Part shown: positions 11,989 through 23,538 of the stretch, piece after piece
Numbering within the stretch: the first letter of the stretch is position 1
Layout: each line of letters opens with the position of its first letter
Source: Onchidella celtica
Lineage: Eukaryota > Mollusca > Gastropoda > Systellommatophora > Onchidiidae
Assembly: GCA_963931925.1 (NCBI GenBank)
Contig: OZ007567.1
Coordinates: 94,375,778 to 94,439,777 of the forward strand
Length of the DNA: 64,000 nt
Direction of reading: 5' to 3'
Made by a program: the position numbers and the translations under genes
Notes under the pieces: model-generated
Database searches by the model: none
What the model saw: only the letters and a program-made list of their open reading frames with translations
Told to the model about the DNA's origin: nothing

Positions 11989-13284
11989 AGCGGCAATGTC
12001 AAAGACTGTGGAAATTATAGAACCATCGCCCTCATCAGTCACACCAGCAAAATCCTGCTCATCATCATACTCAACAGAATGAAATCTAAGGTAGAAGAGG
12101 AACTATCAGAATGTCAAGCTGGTTACAGGACCAACAGAGGAACCGCTGACATGCTCTTCATACTACAAATAATGATTGAACAGATAAGAAGCAATGGAAA
12201 CGAAGCCTTCATCACGTTCATAGACTACAGCAAAGCGTTCGACAGCGTTAGGCACCATCACCTGTTCGATATAATGATTAAGATGGGATTCCCGAAACAC
12301 CTTGTGACCCTCATCGCTGCACTATACCACGAACAAAAGGCAACGATTAGATGGAACAATGAGAACTGTCCATATTTCAACATCGAGAAAGGAGTCAGAC
12401 AGGGTTGCATACTTTCACCTCATCTTTTCAATATTTATACTGAGCAGATCATGAGAAACGCAGACATAGAAGATATGGGATTAAAGATCGGAGGCCGAAA
12501 CATCACAAACCTTCGCTACGCTGATGACACAGCTCTTATGTCAGATAACATCACCAGCATGAAAAGAGTGTTGCACAGAGTGGATGAAGCGGGCAAGACA
12601 GCAGGCCTACACCTAAATGCTAAGAAAACGAAAGTCATGCATACTGGAACAGGGCACCATGAACACCAGGAGATACTAGTAAACAAAACAGCACTAGAAA
12701 AAGTGACTGATTTCAAATACCTAGGATCACATAAATCGCAAGATGGAAGCTGCTCAAAGGACATAAAAACAAGGATAGGAATGGCAAAACACAAAATGGT
12801 TCAACTAAACAACATTTGGAAGGATAGAGGCACACCAACGGACCGCAAAGTGAACATACTTAAGTGCTTGATCTGGCCAGTCCTACTATATGGTGAAGCC
12901 TGGACACTCAAAAAGGCAGACATAACAAGATTGGAGGCAGCTGAAATGTGGCTTTACAGAAGGCTACTCAGAATAAGTTGGACAGAAAGGAGAACAAATA
13001 CAAGCATCTTAGAACAGCTTGGCACCACCAGAAGAATAACACCTGAAATAAATAAAAGAAGACTTGCATACATCGGCCACGCGGCCCGAAACAAAAGCAC
13101 GGCCCTTATGATATCAATCCTTCAAGGAAAGACAGAAACAAAGAGAAAACAAGGAAGACCACCCATTACATATCACGATAACATCAAGAAAGTCAGCCAG
13201 CTGGAAATAAGTGAACTAACTAGGAAAGCTAAGGACAGGATTGGGTGGAGGAGATTTTGTCGTGACATCCACTGTAGCAGCTAA
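11989..13284 (+). CDS. Reverse transcriptase of a non-LTR retrotransposon (RTE-like), N-terminally truncated
   Basis: The element-derived part of the frame is about 430 codons with no stop or frameshift. In order it shows CGNYRTIALIS (RT block 1), QAGYRTNRGT, FIDYSKAFDSV (first catalytic Asp), GVRQGCILSP, then LRYADDTAL (the YADD catalytic pair), followed by the thumb region. The C-terminal part has EMWLYRRLLRISWTERRTN, GRPP and WRRFCRD, as in RTE/BovB-type elements often annotated as endonuclease-reverse transcriptase. The product copies element RNA at a nicked chromosomal target. The in-frame Met at 11953 lies in flanking host DNA, so it is not the true start. Without the endonuclease this copy cannot be autonomous. 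The open frame suggests a recent insertion. Confidence 0.9.
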   Translation, partial: SGNVKDCGNYRTIALISHTSKILLIIILNRMKSKVEEELSECQAGYRTNRGTADMLFILQIMIEQIRSNGNEAFITFIDYSKAFDSVRHHHLFDIMIKMGFPKHLVTLIAALYHEQKATIRWNNENCPYFNIEKGVRQGCILSPHLFNIYTEQIMRNADIEDMGLKIGGRNITNLRYADDTALMSDNITSMKRVLHRVDEAGKTAGLHLNAKKTKVMHTGTGHHEHQEILVNKTALEKVTDFKYLGSHKSQDGSCSKDIKTRIGMAKHKMVQLNNIWKDRGTPTDRKVNILKCLIWPVLLYGEAWTLKKADITRLEAAEMWLYRRLLRISWTERRTNTSILEQLGTTRRITPEINKRRLAYIGHAARNKSTALMISILQGKTETKRKQGRPPITYHDNIKKVSQLEISELTRKAKDRIGWRRFCRDIHCSS

Positions 13285-13323
13285 CATCGATGACGATGAA
13301 GCCGACAGGTGACAGGTGAGGTG
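11989..13323 (+). mobile_element. 5'-truncated RTE-like non-LTR retrotransposon
   Basis: The element begins abruptly inside the reverse transcriptase domain: the endonuclease domain expected upstream in this class is absent. It continues through the frame's stop at 13282-13284 and a short GATGACGATGAAG-type 3' tail. Exact ATGCAAA direct repeats flank it. This fits target-primed reverse transcription that stopped early. Class assignment rests on the RT and C-terminal motifs in the CDS entry. Confidence 0.8.
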
Positions 13324-15559
13324 ATGCAAACGTCAGAACAGAAGAATTAAATTCTTAATAAAAAGAAACACGGGAGTGCTGCATAGAAAAAATATTTGAA
13401 AAAAAAACAACAGAAAAGACAAACTAACAGTATTTTACAAGGAATGTGCAGATTTAAGAATGAAATATCATTGTAAAAAATTTCTTTCAATGTGATCATT
13501 AGGAACAGTCGTAACGGGGTGCTCAAACAAAATTTCAGTTGGAGACGAGCTGGGATTTTCATCCAACTGTCTATTTCTGGATTCGGCCCGTTTTTTTGGA
13601 GCCCGAACAGTAAATATAATGGGGTATCCTGACTTTCCTGTTCCAGACGAGCAATTTGAATTATCAGACAATGCTTTCTCTAACATTTGTAAAATAATTT
13701 GTAACGAGAGAATGAATTTTAGTTCACTGTAGAAACTACGACGAAACTAGGTTTTTAGTTTTCAGTTTGAAATCTTTGTTCCTATTTTACGATGGGAAAA
13801 TTGCTGCAAGACAAAATCTCATTGCAGATATTCTGAGTTCAAGCAAGATGATCTCTCTCTCTTAAACGCGTAAGATTACCCAAACTTTTACTGGAAATCG
13901 CAGCTCAGAACATAAAAACCTTTATAGATGTTAAAGTTGAGAAAACAGATGGTTACAGCGGCGGCTTGAGGTCGGGTTCACACAAATTGTAAAGTCGCTG
14001 GTAAGCAGAGAAATTAAAAAAACTTTGTGTCTTGCTGCCCAACTGCTATCCTTTTGGCGCCAGTCCTAAACGACCCTTTTCAGATTACAACAGCGGCTCT
14101 CTTCAGGCCTTTTAAAGGGAAGAAATAAGAAGAAGAACAAGTCAGGGATCAAGAAAAGGCCAGGGGGAAACAAGAAACAAAACAGAGAAACAAGAAAACA
14201 TGGTACGGTGTAAATGCAGAAGGCAGCAATCCTCGAAAAAAGAAACTGTCAAAACACTTTAAAGCCTGAAAGGTTTCTTTATTGAGGCACCTGGTTTACG
14301 CACTGAACATAATTAAGTTACCTTAACTATGAATTATCATATAATATTTGAGGACTTGGAAAAAGCATTGGTGTTCACGTTTTCACGGTAACTGCAGCAC
14401 TGACATCTTTCAAAATTGGCATGAGCATTTCAAATTACTTGAAGTTCAGCAAGGCGCTCTTGAAATTTCACTTGATAAAAATGTTGATATTTTAGAAAAT
14501 GTATTTTTTGGAATATTTCTGTCCGTGTAATGAGGTGTCGAATCATAGTGTGTTAATCGCCATGAGTCGTGAAACGAAGCAGGAGGGGGAAAAGAATTAT
14601 ATATCTATAGCGGTATCAAGCTGTGTTCACATTATGAAATGTTTTGATTGTTTTGTTATGGTTATCACTGGGTTGTTTTGTTTTTTTTTGTGTGTGTGTA
14701 TTGCGGTTTTTCTTCTTGTTGTTGTTGTTGTAAAGGTTAACGTAAATTCGATGTTATGTTTTTGTTACGTTTTAGTATTTTGCTACCCAAGCCAAGCTGG
14801 GTACGCTATTTGTTACTAATGTGACAAGTGTCTTGCCCCAGGAGCCTGAAACAAACTGGTGAATGCAAAGACAGACAAAATACTAAAACTACACTAGACT
14901 GTGACAACAAGAAGGCATATTTTAGTCCTGTTGTCATTAAAATATGTCCATTTTCTACTATCAGTTTAAAATGTGTGAAATAATCTCCGAATCCACTGGT
15001 AACTGATACCATGTGGGATCTTGATCTGAAGTACGAAAATGTTGTCAATTCGCTGCACGCCAAGCAAGAGAATTGAAATCTTGCAACTGACAGAAAACCT
15101 CTTCCTGTTTTTTTCTTCTGGGTTTTTTTCTCTTCCTTCCACTGGTGAAGACGTCGGGAAGAGCAAGAAGTGAGACTGACCAGTTCAGTTTGTAGGCTTC
15201 AAACGACCGGAGACTTCAAGGGTCTTTCTGACAAGGAGACAGTTTGTATCCAGTGACAGCTTCCGTGTTAGAATCCCCCGAAGTCTGGCTCGTGAATAAA
15301 AAACCAGATATCCATGTAATACAGACGTAACTGACAGATCTCCCGTATGTCATTCTGGCAGAAAATGATCTGTGATAAAATAATATCCGTGTGTGATCTT
15401 TGGACAAAAATGATCCCCTGGTCTTTACCAATTTATCATTATTATTATTTCATTTCATCGGATGGGTCAGCCACCTTTGTAGACGTCATTCCTTGCACGC
15501 ATGCTGGTCTAGAGAGAACAGTCTTATTCTTTGTCCCTTTCAGCGGGACATCACACGTC
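13324..15559. other. Non-coding stretch
   Basis: A 72-codon reverse-strand frame (13468-13686) has varied, protein-like composition but no motif I recognise. 14150-14245 (AACAAGAAAAC then GGTGTAAATGC) weakly resembles 8835-8890 and may be another dispersed-repeat tail. T-rich and GTT-rich runs occur near 14680-14730. Nothing else is supported. Confidence 0.55.
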
Positions 15560-15910
15560 AATGCCAGACACCTGAACATTGCAAGCAAAAATACACACGT
15601 CTGTCCACTACATTGAGAATACATGATAGGAATCTGTGCTTGGCGTTTCAGATACACGAGTCTGCTCATTACAACTTAAATATGTACCAATCTGTGTTTG
15701 GCGGTGCAAATGCACGAATAATTGTTATTGCAATCCAAACACACGAATCTGTTGTTTCACATTAATTTGAAATGCAAGTATCTGTGGATTGCCTAATGAA
15801 CAGATGTATGCTTACTGCACCGAGAATACAAAAATCTTTCTATAGCATTTTAGCATTTTAAATGTATGAATATTTTCAATGCAATTCAAATTTGTGAATA
15901 TTGCTAAAAG
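15560..15910. repeat. Highly degenerate tandem repeat, period about 40-50 bp
   Basis: A motif of the form ATACACGAATCTGT followed by TT(G/C)xxTTGCAA recurs about seven times with heavy divergence (for example near 15590, 15640, 15690, 15740, 15780 and 15825). This reads as an ancient minisatellite. No coding potential is maintained. Confidence 0.55.
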
Positions 15911-16014
15911 TTCAACGCACAAATCGTAGAAACAAGAATGGATTAGATCGAACTGCAAGTCGGATAATGAATACTTTCCGTTGTTTGGTCTTCGATCCTA
16001 GGTTCAACTTATAA

Positions 16015-16036
16015 AAAAAAAAAGGGGGGGGGGGTA
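16015..16036. repeat. Adjacent poly-A and poly-G runs
   Basis: An A run (to 16023) abuts a G run (16024-16034), a frequent junction of repeat tails. Nothing more can be said. Confidence 0.7.
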
Positions 16037-16559
16037 TATTTGATGCTTGAGATGAGAATTTTTATACCGGTATCTTGCACATTTCTTTTACGATTTAGTG
16101 AATTTTGGGAACATATTTATTCATTTCCTTACCATGGGTAACACGTAAATATTTTTTATTGAATTTGCCCTACTGGGTTTGCTGCAGGCACAGATCTGGC
16201 TAATTTTAGGCTTAGAATTGTGGAGTTCAGAAAATCCTGCTGAAAACTGCTCAGAATAAACGCTGAATGACGTGTGCAGACATTCTGGTTCTGTTTTTAA
16301 ATTGTGATTGAAAAATGTCTGTAAAATGTTGTGACAAGGGAGTTCCGTTTATAGTTTTTAAACCTTTACATAAATCGGTTAAACCTGGATTGAAAAACTC
16401 CAGAAAGCGAAGATTGAATTGCAATAGGAAATTTAATGCAATTTACAATAAGCGTTTCTAATGGTTGTTCGTGAAGACTTGTCAACATCTGCGTGACGTT
16501 TTGAATTTCCATTTGGAGGATGTGGTTCTTCCATTGACAGCATCATTAATTTTCTCTAG

Positions 16560-16955
16560 ATTCTTGTGTTGTTGTTGGGGAAGACGGTGGTGATGTTGTG
16601 TTGCCGCTGTTGTTGTTGCTGTTTATCTTGGTATTGATGTATTAATGTTGCTGCTATTTGTGGGCAGTAACGGTGGTGGTGTTAACTGTTGTTACTATGG
16701 TTATTTTTGTGGCCGATCTTATTATTGATATTGGTGGTGCTTGTGATCGGTGGTATTTTGTTTTTGTTGTTATCATTGTGGCTTTTGTTCTTGTTATTGT
16801 TGATGTTGTAGTGGTCACTGCTGCAGCGGTGTTGATGACGACGATGGTGGTGGTGGTTGTGGTTGTGATAAATGTGTTGGTTGTATTTTTTGTCGTTACC
16901 ACCACTGTTGTTTTTGTTGCTGTTGTTGTTGCTGTCGCTGCTATTCTTGTTCTTG
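16560..16955. repeat. GTT/GTG-rich trinucleotide region
   Basis: About 400 bp of mixed GTT, GTG, GCT and GAT triplets. The two opposing open frames (Val-rich forward; Thr- or Asn-rich reverse) are composition artefacts. Confidence 0.85.
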
Positions 16956-17902
16956 AAATACACATCAGCAAATCGGTAAATAATGACTTAAGGCTTTTCT
17001 GATTTTTGTATCTGAAATTGTAAGGCTGTCAATAGATCGAAACGAGAGAACTGAAGTTTTTTAGTCCGATAAAGTGATGAAAGATTTAATTAGCTTATGC
17101 AGTGTTTCACTAAAGAAGTTTTTTTTTTTTTTTTTCTTACCGTTAAAGAAATCATAACGGGAAATGATAATAATGTGATAAAATCGAATGATAATGGTAA
17201 CTGATGACGTCGTCACGGGATGTGATTGAGTGTGCATTATCTTTAATTTTAAATCTACGTTTTCCTTTGTGACACGCCTTGCCGAAACTTGAATCCTTCA
17301 TTGTGCGGAAGTCCGTTTGTGATTAGAATATCCACTGGAGATTAAACTTTTGATTTTCTTATTCTCTGTCTCTGTGAAATATCGTGTCTATGCATGCCTG
17401 TCTGTAATTGTATTTAGTGCATTGACAGTTCAAATCAGGACTTGGCCAGGAAATATTATCTGCAGAAAAGAAGGACTATTTGTCAGAAAACTTCCTGCCT
17501 GCAATGCAATCCGATGATGTTGATAAATATCAAATGTTATAAAATCCGACCTGAGCCATACATTTGCTCGAATTACATTGAAATTTGCACGACAGACCAC
17601 ACGATGTTCATTTTTTTTAGTGTGTGGTATGTGTAGTTATATGACAACATCGTAGTCATTGAGTAATATTGGCCATTGACACTGAAACTTCATTATATTT
17701 TGCTTTTGAGTTCTGCGAAAACTTGAACTTTGTGTAACATGGCCGCATCGGAGTTATTAATAAACAATGTTAGTATTGTTTGAAAAAATCGAAGAGAGAG
17801 GGGCAGCGAGACAAGAGATCTATCCTGGCAAAGGCAGTAAGACTGGCAGAAAATGCATCCGCCCAGAAATGTTGATGCCTTCAATGACATGTACCCAAAC
17901 AG

Positions 17903-17904
<2 letters not shown>

Positions 17905-17991
<87 letters not shown>

Positions 17992-18056
17992 TCTCTCTCT
18001 TTCTCTCCCCCTCTCCCCTCCCCGTCTCTCTCCCCCCCCTCTCTTTCTCTCTCTCG
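17905..18056. repeat. (CT)n microsatellite
   Basis: Nearly uninterrupted CT from 17906 to about 18003, degrading into CCCCTCTCC-type pyrimidine sequence to 18056. The pyrimidine strand is +, as in the other long tracts. Confidence 0.95.
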
Positions 18057-18505
18057 TTTACCTTTATTTGTTCACTCCCCTAAGGCTGTGCAAATACACC
18101 TCCGTTTCACGCTCCACTACAAGTTAGCATCTGTCTGCTGCGACCTACCACCTATCTGTTCTGAGTCCATGACCTTCTGACGTCATGACCTATTGTCACA
18201 CACGTCAGAAATTACATTATTAGATTGTCTGTAGCCTGACCCAATCGCAGATTACCTGGCATGATGAAACAAGCTGAAAATATAGATATAATTGGTTTTT
18301 TTCCTGTGCCCCTTGATAATTGGTTTCTGTTAGCGTGTTGGTTCTGATGATGGTCAGTTACAAGTTAGTAGGCTGATAGACTAGGATATTGCAGCTGGCT
18401 AATAGCGGAACCTTCTGTCTGACACGCCGAGATAAATCCCAGCTACTTTATTTACCATCATGAAAGCACTTCTAGCAAATTGTATCTTATTATTATATTA
18501 TTATT

Positions 18506-18948
18506 AAAAAAAATAGTGGCGGGAGTAATTCATTGTGGTGTAATTTCGCCCCTTTTTTTGCTCGGCACTACAGCCTAAATGACAGTTTAAAAAATTACAA
18601 AATTAATTTTCTTAAGTGTCAACCAATCCAGTCCAATCGCTTTTGTGTCGACCAATTGAGTTGATTCAAGTTTCAGGTATTTTTAAATAAAAGGTTGTAA
18701 AAATGTAAAACACAATGATCTTTGTTTTGGCTCCCTGTGGTGAGCCCAGCGCACCGGAAACGATGTATTAATACGCGTTCAATTTGGTGCATGCAATTTC
18801 CCTGTCAGAAATGAGTGCGTAGTGCTCTGGTGCGCATGAAATCTGTAGTAAGGCAGTAGAATATGGGACGCTTTCTAGACCTAAGAGAGAGAAAGATAGA
18901 ACGCTGGGTTCACAGGTTTATCCCGGATAATGCCGGGAACTTCATCTA
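18506..18948 (+). mobile_element. Helitron-like unit 1 of 3
   Basis: Starts within an A-rich junction before GTGGCGGGAGTAATTCATTG and ends with the hairpin CCCGGataatgCCGGG followed by TTCATCTAT, a decayed CTAG end. It contains no transposase. The next unit follows after a short TTTAAAAA junction. The subterminal GC hairpin before a CTRR-type end is the Helitron signature. Confidence 0.7.
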
Positions 18949-19411
18949 TTTAAAAAAAAAAATAATGGTGGGAGTAATTCATTGTGGTGCAATTTTGACC
19001 CTTTTCTTTGCTCAATGCTAGAGCCTAAATGACAGTTTCAACAATTATAAAGTTAATTTTCCTAAGTGCCAATGAACCCAGTCCAATCGCTTTTGTGTCG
19101 ACCTATTATCTTGATTCAAGTTTCAGGTATTTTTAAATTAAAAGTCGCAAAAAAGTAAAATGCATTGATCTTTGTTTTGGCTCCCAATAGTAAGTTCACT
19201 GCACCGGAAACGATGTATTAATACGTATTCAGTTCGGTGCGGGCAATTTCCCTACCAGAAATGAGTGCGCTCTCTGGTGTGCATGAAATCTGTAGTAAGA
19301 CTGTAGAATAATTATGGAAAGCTTTCTAGACCAAAAGAGAGAGAGAGAGAGAGAGAGAGAGGGAACGGTGGGTTCACAGTTTATCCCGGCAGTGCCGGGA
19401 AATTCATCTAG
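18949..19411 (+). mobile_element. Helitron-like unit 2 of 3
   Basis: About 80-90% similar by eye to units 1 and 3 along its whole length. It includes CAATCGCTTTTGTGTCGACC, the CACCGGAAACGATGTATTAA block, and an internal GA microsatellite (19335-19362) that is longer than in the other units. It ends with CCCGGcagtgCCGGG and CTAG at 19408-19411. Confidence 0.75.
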
Positions 19412-19858
19412 TTATAAAAAAAAATAGTGACGGGAGCAATTGATTGTGGTGTAATTTCGCCCCCTTTTTTGCTCGACTCTACAGCCTAAATGACAGTTTC
19501 AAAAATTATAAAATTAATTTTCCTAGGTATCAACTAATCCAATCCAATCGCTTTTGTTTCGACAGACTGTGTTGATCCAAGTTTCGGGTATTTTTAAATA
19601 AAAAGTTTCAAAATGTAAAATACAATGATCTTTGTTTGGGCTCCCAGTAATAAGCCCACCGCACCGGGAACGATGTATTAATACGTGTTCAGTTCGGTGC
19701 GGGCAATTTCCGTACCAGAAATGAGTGCGCTCTGGTGTGCATGAAATCTGTAGTAAGACTGTAGGATAATTATGGGAAGCTTTCTAGACCGAAAAGAGAG
19801 ACATAAGGAACGGTGGGTTCACAGGTTTATCCCGGATAATGCCGGGAACTTCATCTAG
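19412..19858 (+). mobile_element. Helitron-like unit 3 of 3
   Basis: Same architecture: A-rich start, AATAGTGACGGGAG, the GATGTATTAATACG block, the CCCGGataatgCCGGG hairpin and a CTAG end at 19855-19858, followed by T. Unit spacing (463 and 447 bp between ends) shows a head-to-tail array rather than independent scattered insertions. Confidence 0.75.
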
Positions 19859-19929
19859 TTTAAAAAAGAAAAAAAGATACTTCCATGTTAAGGTAACTGA
19901 GTTGCATTAATGAGGCAAGTTTTTGTAAA

Positions 19930-20016
19930 AGTTTTTTTTTTTTTTTTGGGTGAAAATAGCTTGCTTTTCTCTGATCTTACACAAATTGCTAAATTTATTC
20001 ATTTATTTATTTATTT

Positions 20017-20048
<32 letters not shown>
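19930..20048. repeat. Poly-T run and (TTTA)n microsatellite
   Basis: A T run near 19932-19947 and an ATTT repeat from about 19998 to 20048. Confidence 0.9.
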
Positions 20049-21578
20049 GTATAGATATCGTTTGAACTTGAACTGAGATAGCATTGCAATTACATCGATT
20101 TTATTGAAAATGGAAAGTGGAAAGAGTATCACGCACATTTTGCTCGGTCAGTAACCGTACTGAAAGCATTTCAACTTGCTGGTGTGTTTGTTTTTAGCAC
20201 TCTGTTTACAAGATGTAAGCAGAATTGTTGGCAAGAAAATAACACCTTATAGTTTATGAAGAACTGAATTACATTTTCGTAACATTCAACGAAACAAAGC
20301 CATAATTATCTTTTGTTCCAGTGCAGGACCTGAAATTGCAATAATGTCTGTACAGGATTTATTCATTTAGCAAGGAACCCCTGGACGGCCGCCCACTGAT
20401 TAGCATTACGTGCTGTCTTGGGAACCATCATTGCCATAGAATAATCACGACAATCTCATATGAAATAAAATTGTCTCCTGGCGTCCAGTTTAATTAGAAT
20501 TGTAAGATAGAGTTTTTAAAAAAAGCATGCCAAAACGTAAAAACTAAAAACACAGCGTGATCCAGTGCACGAACGTTTTAAAAGTTAGAATATCTCAGTA
20601 TTTCGAATTGTTATTGATATTTCTTCAAGGCAGAGTCTTAATTCTCACGAAGAAAATAACAGAGGTATATGGAAATACGTAGGCATAATGGCTGTTTTTC
20701 TCGTGGTCTTACAAAACTTGTATGTTTGAAATGTTGCATACAATCCCCGTCTTGGTCACCATTATCCATGTTTCTCTTAGGCAGATCCATTAGTCATGAC
20801 CAGGTTTCATTATGCTTTAGAAAATTCAGAATGGTCTTAGTGTTCAATGCTCGGGTAAATGTGTTTATAATGCAGATGCCAGGATTGTCCCGGTGGTCAG
20901 AATTAGCTACAGTATTATTAAGACTAACAGAAATCAATATTTCCGGCGCTTTTGACAACACTACAGTACATACAAGGACATAGAAACCATTACTCACCAC
21001 CGGTCACGTGACGGGTGGAAACTCCGTCCCTGCTGAATGAGAACAAGACCTTCATACAGAAACTCGGCAGCAAGGCGATGTACTGTCCAAACAATACGCC
21101 TCAGTAATAATGTAAACTGGTGCATACTTTTATATCGTTCCCCAGCAAGATAGTAGAGGGTCAAATCATTATCAGGGTAATTATGGTTCATCAGGAACTG
21201 GAACTTGAAACAGTGGAAGATTACCTTAGATTTAAGACCAGTATAGAAGGCTGCCCAGGCGACTAAAACTGAATAGGAGCTAAGTGCAAACTGGATACTA
21301 TTTGATTAAATTCACCATTGCGAGACCCATCATCAAAGTTATGAAGTTTTTTGTCATTCATTCCTTCATTTCAAAACCGTAAGTCTCAAGATTTTTGTAA
21401 GTTTCTTGAGCTTCTCGCCCGTCCCAGTTGGGCATCACGATACCAAGTGTAATACCCAACACTTACACCTCCTTTCACTGAGCGGAGCAGAGGGTGTGCA
21501 CTAGAATAACATGAGATGAATACAATACATATGTATAGATTTAGAAAACCATATTACTTGTGTGTCTGTCTTCCACAG
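20049..21578. other. Non-coding stretch before the receptor exon
   Basis: No repeat family or exon recognised. It ends in the pyrimidine-rich acceptor tract TGTGTCTGTCTTCCACAG (AG at 21577-21578) that precedes the receptor exon. Confidence 0.6.
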
Positions 21579-21702
21579 GCATATATGTTTCTGTACCTGA
21601 GCTCCATGTGTAACCCCATCATCTACGCTTTCCGCTCCCCGGCATTCAGAGAGGGATATAAAGAGATCCTGTGTCAGACTGCCAACTACGTCACCAATGA
21701 TG
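21579..21702 (+). CDS. Class A GPCR exon: TM7 (NPIIY), helix 8, start of C-tail
   Basis: The exon encodes 41 complete codons plus one base. It starts AYMFLYLSSM, followed by the TM7 hallmark CNPIIYAF (NPxxY), then RSPAFREGYKEILC. The latter fits amphipathic helix 8 with a Cys at the usual palmitoylation position, and QTANYVTND begins the cytoplasmic tail. Both borders are canonical: pyrimidine tract with AG at 21577-21578, phase 0, and GTAAGT at 21703, leaving phase 1. NPxxY takes part in receptor activation and helix 8 lies along the inner membrane face. The fragment is too short to name the ligand class: the F(R/K)SP-FRxxYKxxLC pattern occurs across amine, adenosine, melanocortin and related receptors. 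This is certainly GPCR-like, and part of a larger + strand gene. Confidence 0.9.
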
Positions 21703-22257
21703 GTAAGTGACCCCGCAAGCCGAACAAAAACAGCAATAAATATTTAGGAGATATTTTTCAAATGAGCCAAACAGATTATGAACGATTTAGTCGAGGGGGG
21801 GGGGGGAGAATAGAATAATTTTGGGGTCCGTACTTACCTGTGTCGAGCGTGGGAAAGGAATGAAAACTGATAACGTAATAATTTCTCTGATTGCAGTTTA
21901 TGATTTATTCATTTAGTGTGAAATTCAATCAATTCCAGCGATTTCAGAAGATTTTTATATTATGCAACCCAGTAACTTGGTTTGGGAAGATGTAGATTAT
22001 GTAGCAAAACCTGCCGTTTTAAAAAAAGAACATTTCTCTGTCTGTTTGTCAGTATTAGCAGCATAGTTTTATCACCTCATCAGCGATGATTGAATGCCTG
22101 TTGTATATATATATAGGTTGCCACATACTATGATATGGCAGGACGGATATAATATGTTCTGTCATAATTTACACATGGCAGCAAGGAATCAATGGTTCAT
22201 CGTCCACTAACAAAACACTACGATATATAGTAGAGAATTGTTTATGTTTCAGAGTGT

Positions 22258-22306
22258 GTCTTGGTTATATTTATTATTATTATTACATGTATTATTATTA
22301 TTATTA
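22258..22306. repeat. (TTA)n microsatellite
   Basis: ATTATT repeats with one interruption (ACATGT). Confidence 0.85.
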
Positions 22307-23015
22307 TTTTGAGATGTTCAGTGTTTAATCACTTCCGGTTTACATGAGCTCTTGTTTGAGAGAGACACGATATTAAAGTGGCAGGTCTGCGATATTGTTT
22401 TCTTTTTTTTTGCGCGCGCGAGAAGATAGATATTTTCTGTGCGGGACATTGGGCTTTTTTTATTCTCTCATGTCAAACATTTAAACTTGACGGTTATCCC
22501 CTACTAACATTTTCTTTTGCAATTTTTGTGGCCTAAGTGTGACATGCGCGGCATCAGAGGTCACTTAGATTTTACACAGACAGAGATCACTGAAGCCACT
22601 GAGAACCTGTTATCATAAACAGACAATATCGTCATGGTTATGTTTAGCGGAGGATGTGTACATATTCTGCAGGTCGATATTGACAGTTTCTTGTCAGTTT
22701 TTGTCTTAATTTAGAACAACACGGAAGTTTGGCAAGTTCTCGTCGATGAACATGTTATAATGGCACCACTTAGCAGAGCTTATGTGGCAATTGGACGGGA
22801 AATGTTACAATATATGGCCTCTATCATGGCTCCTGTAGAGTAGGTTCTCTGCAAAGAGGAAAGAGGGGTCAATGGAGACGGACCAGAGGGCATCCTCCTA
22901 CCCTCTGACGTAGGAAAATCGTTACAGTGAAAGCAAGACTTTGACACAGAACAACCACCGGGATCGACACCATGCAAAACGCCTGGGCACACATGGACTA
23001 ATGATAACAAATTAA

Positions 23016-23124
23016 TGTTGTTAGGGGACCGCAGTTGACTTACAAAGCCAAATAGAGAAAATACTGGGTTGTGTTCACTGTTCAGCTATATTATAATGTA
23101 AAATGCCATGGTCCCCTATCAACA
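23016..23124. mobile_element. Small palindromic MITE, copy A
   Basis: The left end TGTTGTTAGGGGACC and the right end GGTCCCCTATCAACA are inverted repeats with one mismatch. The 109-bp element contains GCCAAATAGAGAAAATACTG, shared with copies at 23429 and 8554/9164. It is too small to encode anything. Confidence 0.8.
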
Positions 23125-23428
23125 GCTAAAAACCATTCCCAAAAAATGCATGCTTTTTTAAAATTTCAATCTTTGACAGTGAGCTTCTATTTCTAACGCT
23201 TTCTTTCTTTCTTTCTTTTTAATTTGCAATTTATTAATTTAATTTTTTTCTTTTTTTTTTTGCTTTTATTTGCAACATTTGGCTAGGTTTATTAATGTTG
23301 ATTGATATTTCCATATTCTATATTTGTATCTTGTCGAATGTGAATATGATAAGTTTGGGGACACACCCTGCTCCGGCGGAGGGCGCGGCTCAGCCGTTTC
23401 AAGAAATATCTTCTATTGAAATACAGGA

Positions 23429-23538
23429 TGTTGTTAGGGGGACATAGTGTAATTACAAAACCAAATATAGAAAATACTGAGTTGTGTTCACCGTTCAGCT
23501 GCAGCTTTCTACGTAAAACACAAAGTCCCCTTAACATC
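23429..23538. mobile_element. Small palindromic MITE, copy B
   Basis: The left end TGTTGTTAGGGGGAC pairs with the right end GTCCCCTTAACATC. The interior AATACTGAGTTGTGTTCACC matches copy A. The two copies lie about 400 bp apart in the same orientation, so local amplification is possible. Confidence 0.8.

Larger units (their letters stand above)
1..21578 (+). other. Probable upstream intron of the receptor gene, filled with repeats
   Basis: No host exon can be supported before the TM7 exon at 21579. I looked for class A receptor signatures (TM6 CWxP, TM3 DRY) in the translations and saw none, so TM1-TM6 probably lie outside the window. Assigning this stretch to an intron is inference from the downstream exon, which begins with a splice acceptor in phase 0. 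Part of it could instead be intergenic if the preceding exon is distant. Its recognisable contents are listed separately. Confidence 0.5.

Noticed and set aside
13468..13686. 72-codon reverse-strand frame with protein-like composition
   Set aside because: No motif, no identifiable splice partners, and it lies just outside the retrotransposon end. It may be chance.
16654..17002. Opposed Val-rich and Thr/Asn-rich frames
   Set aside because: GTT/GTG trinucleotide region; composition artefact on both strands.
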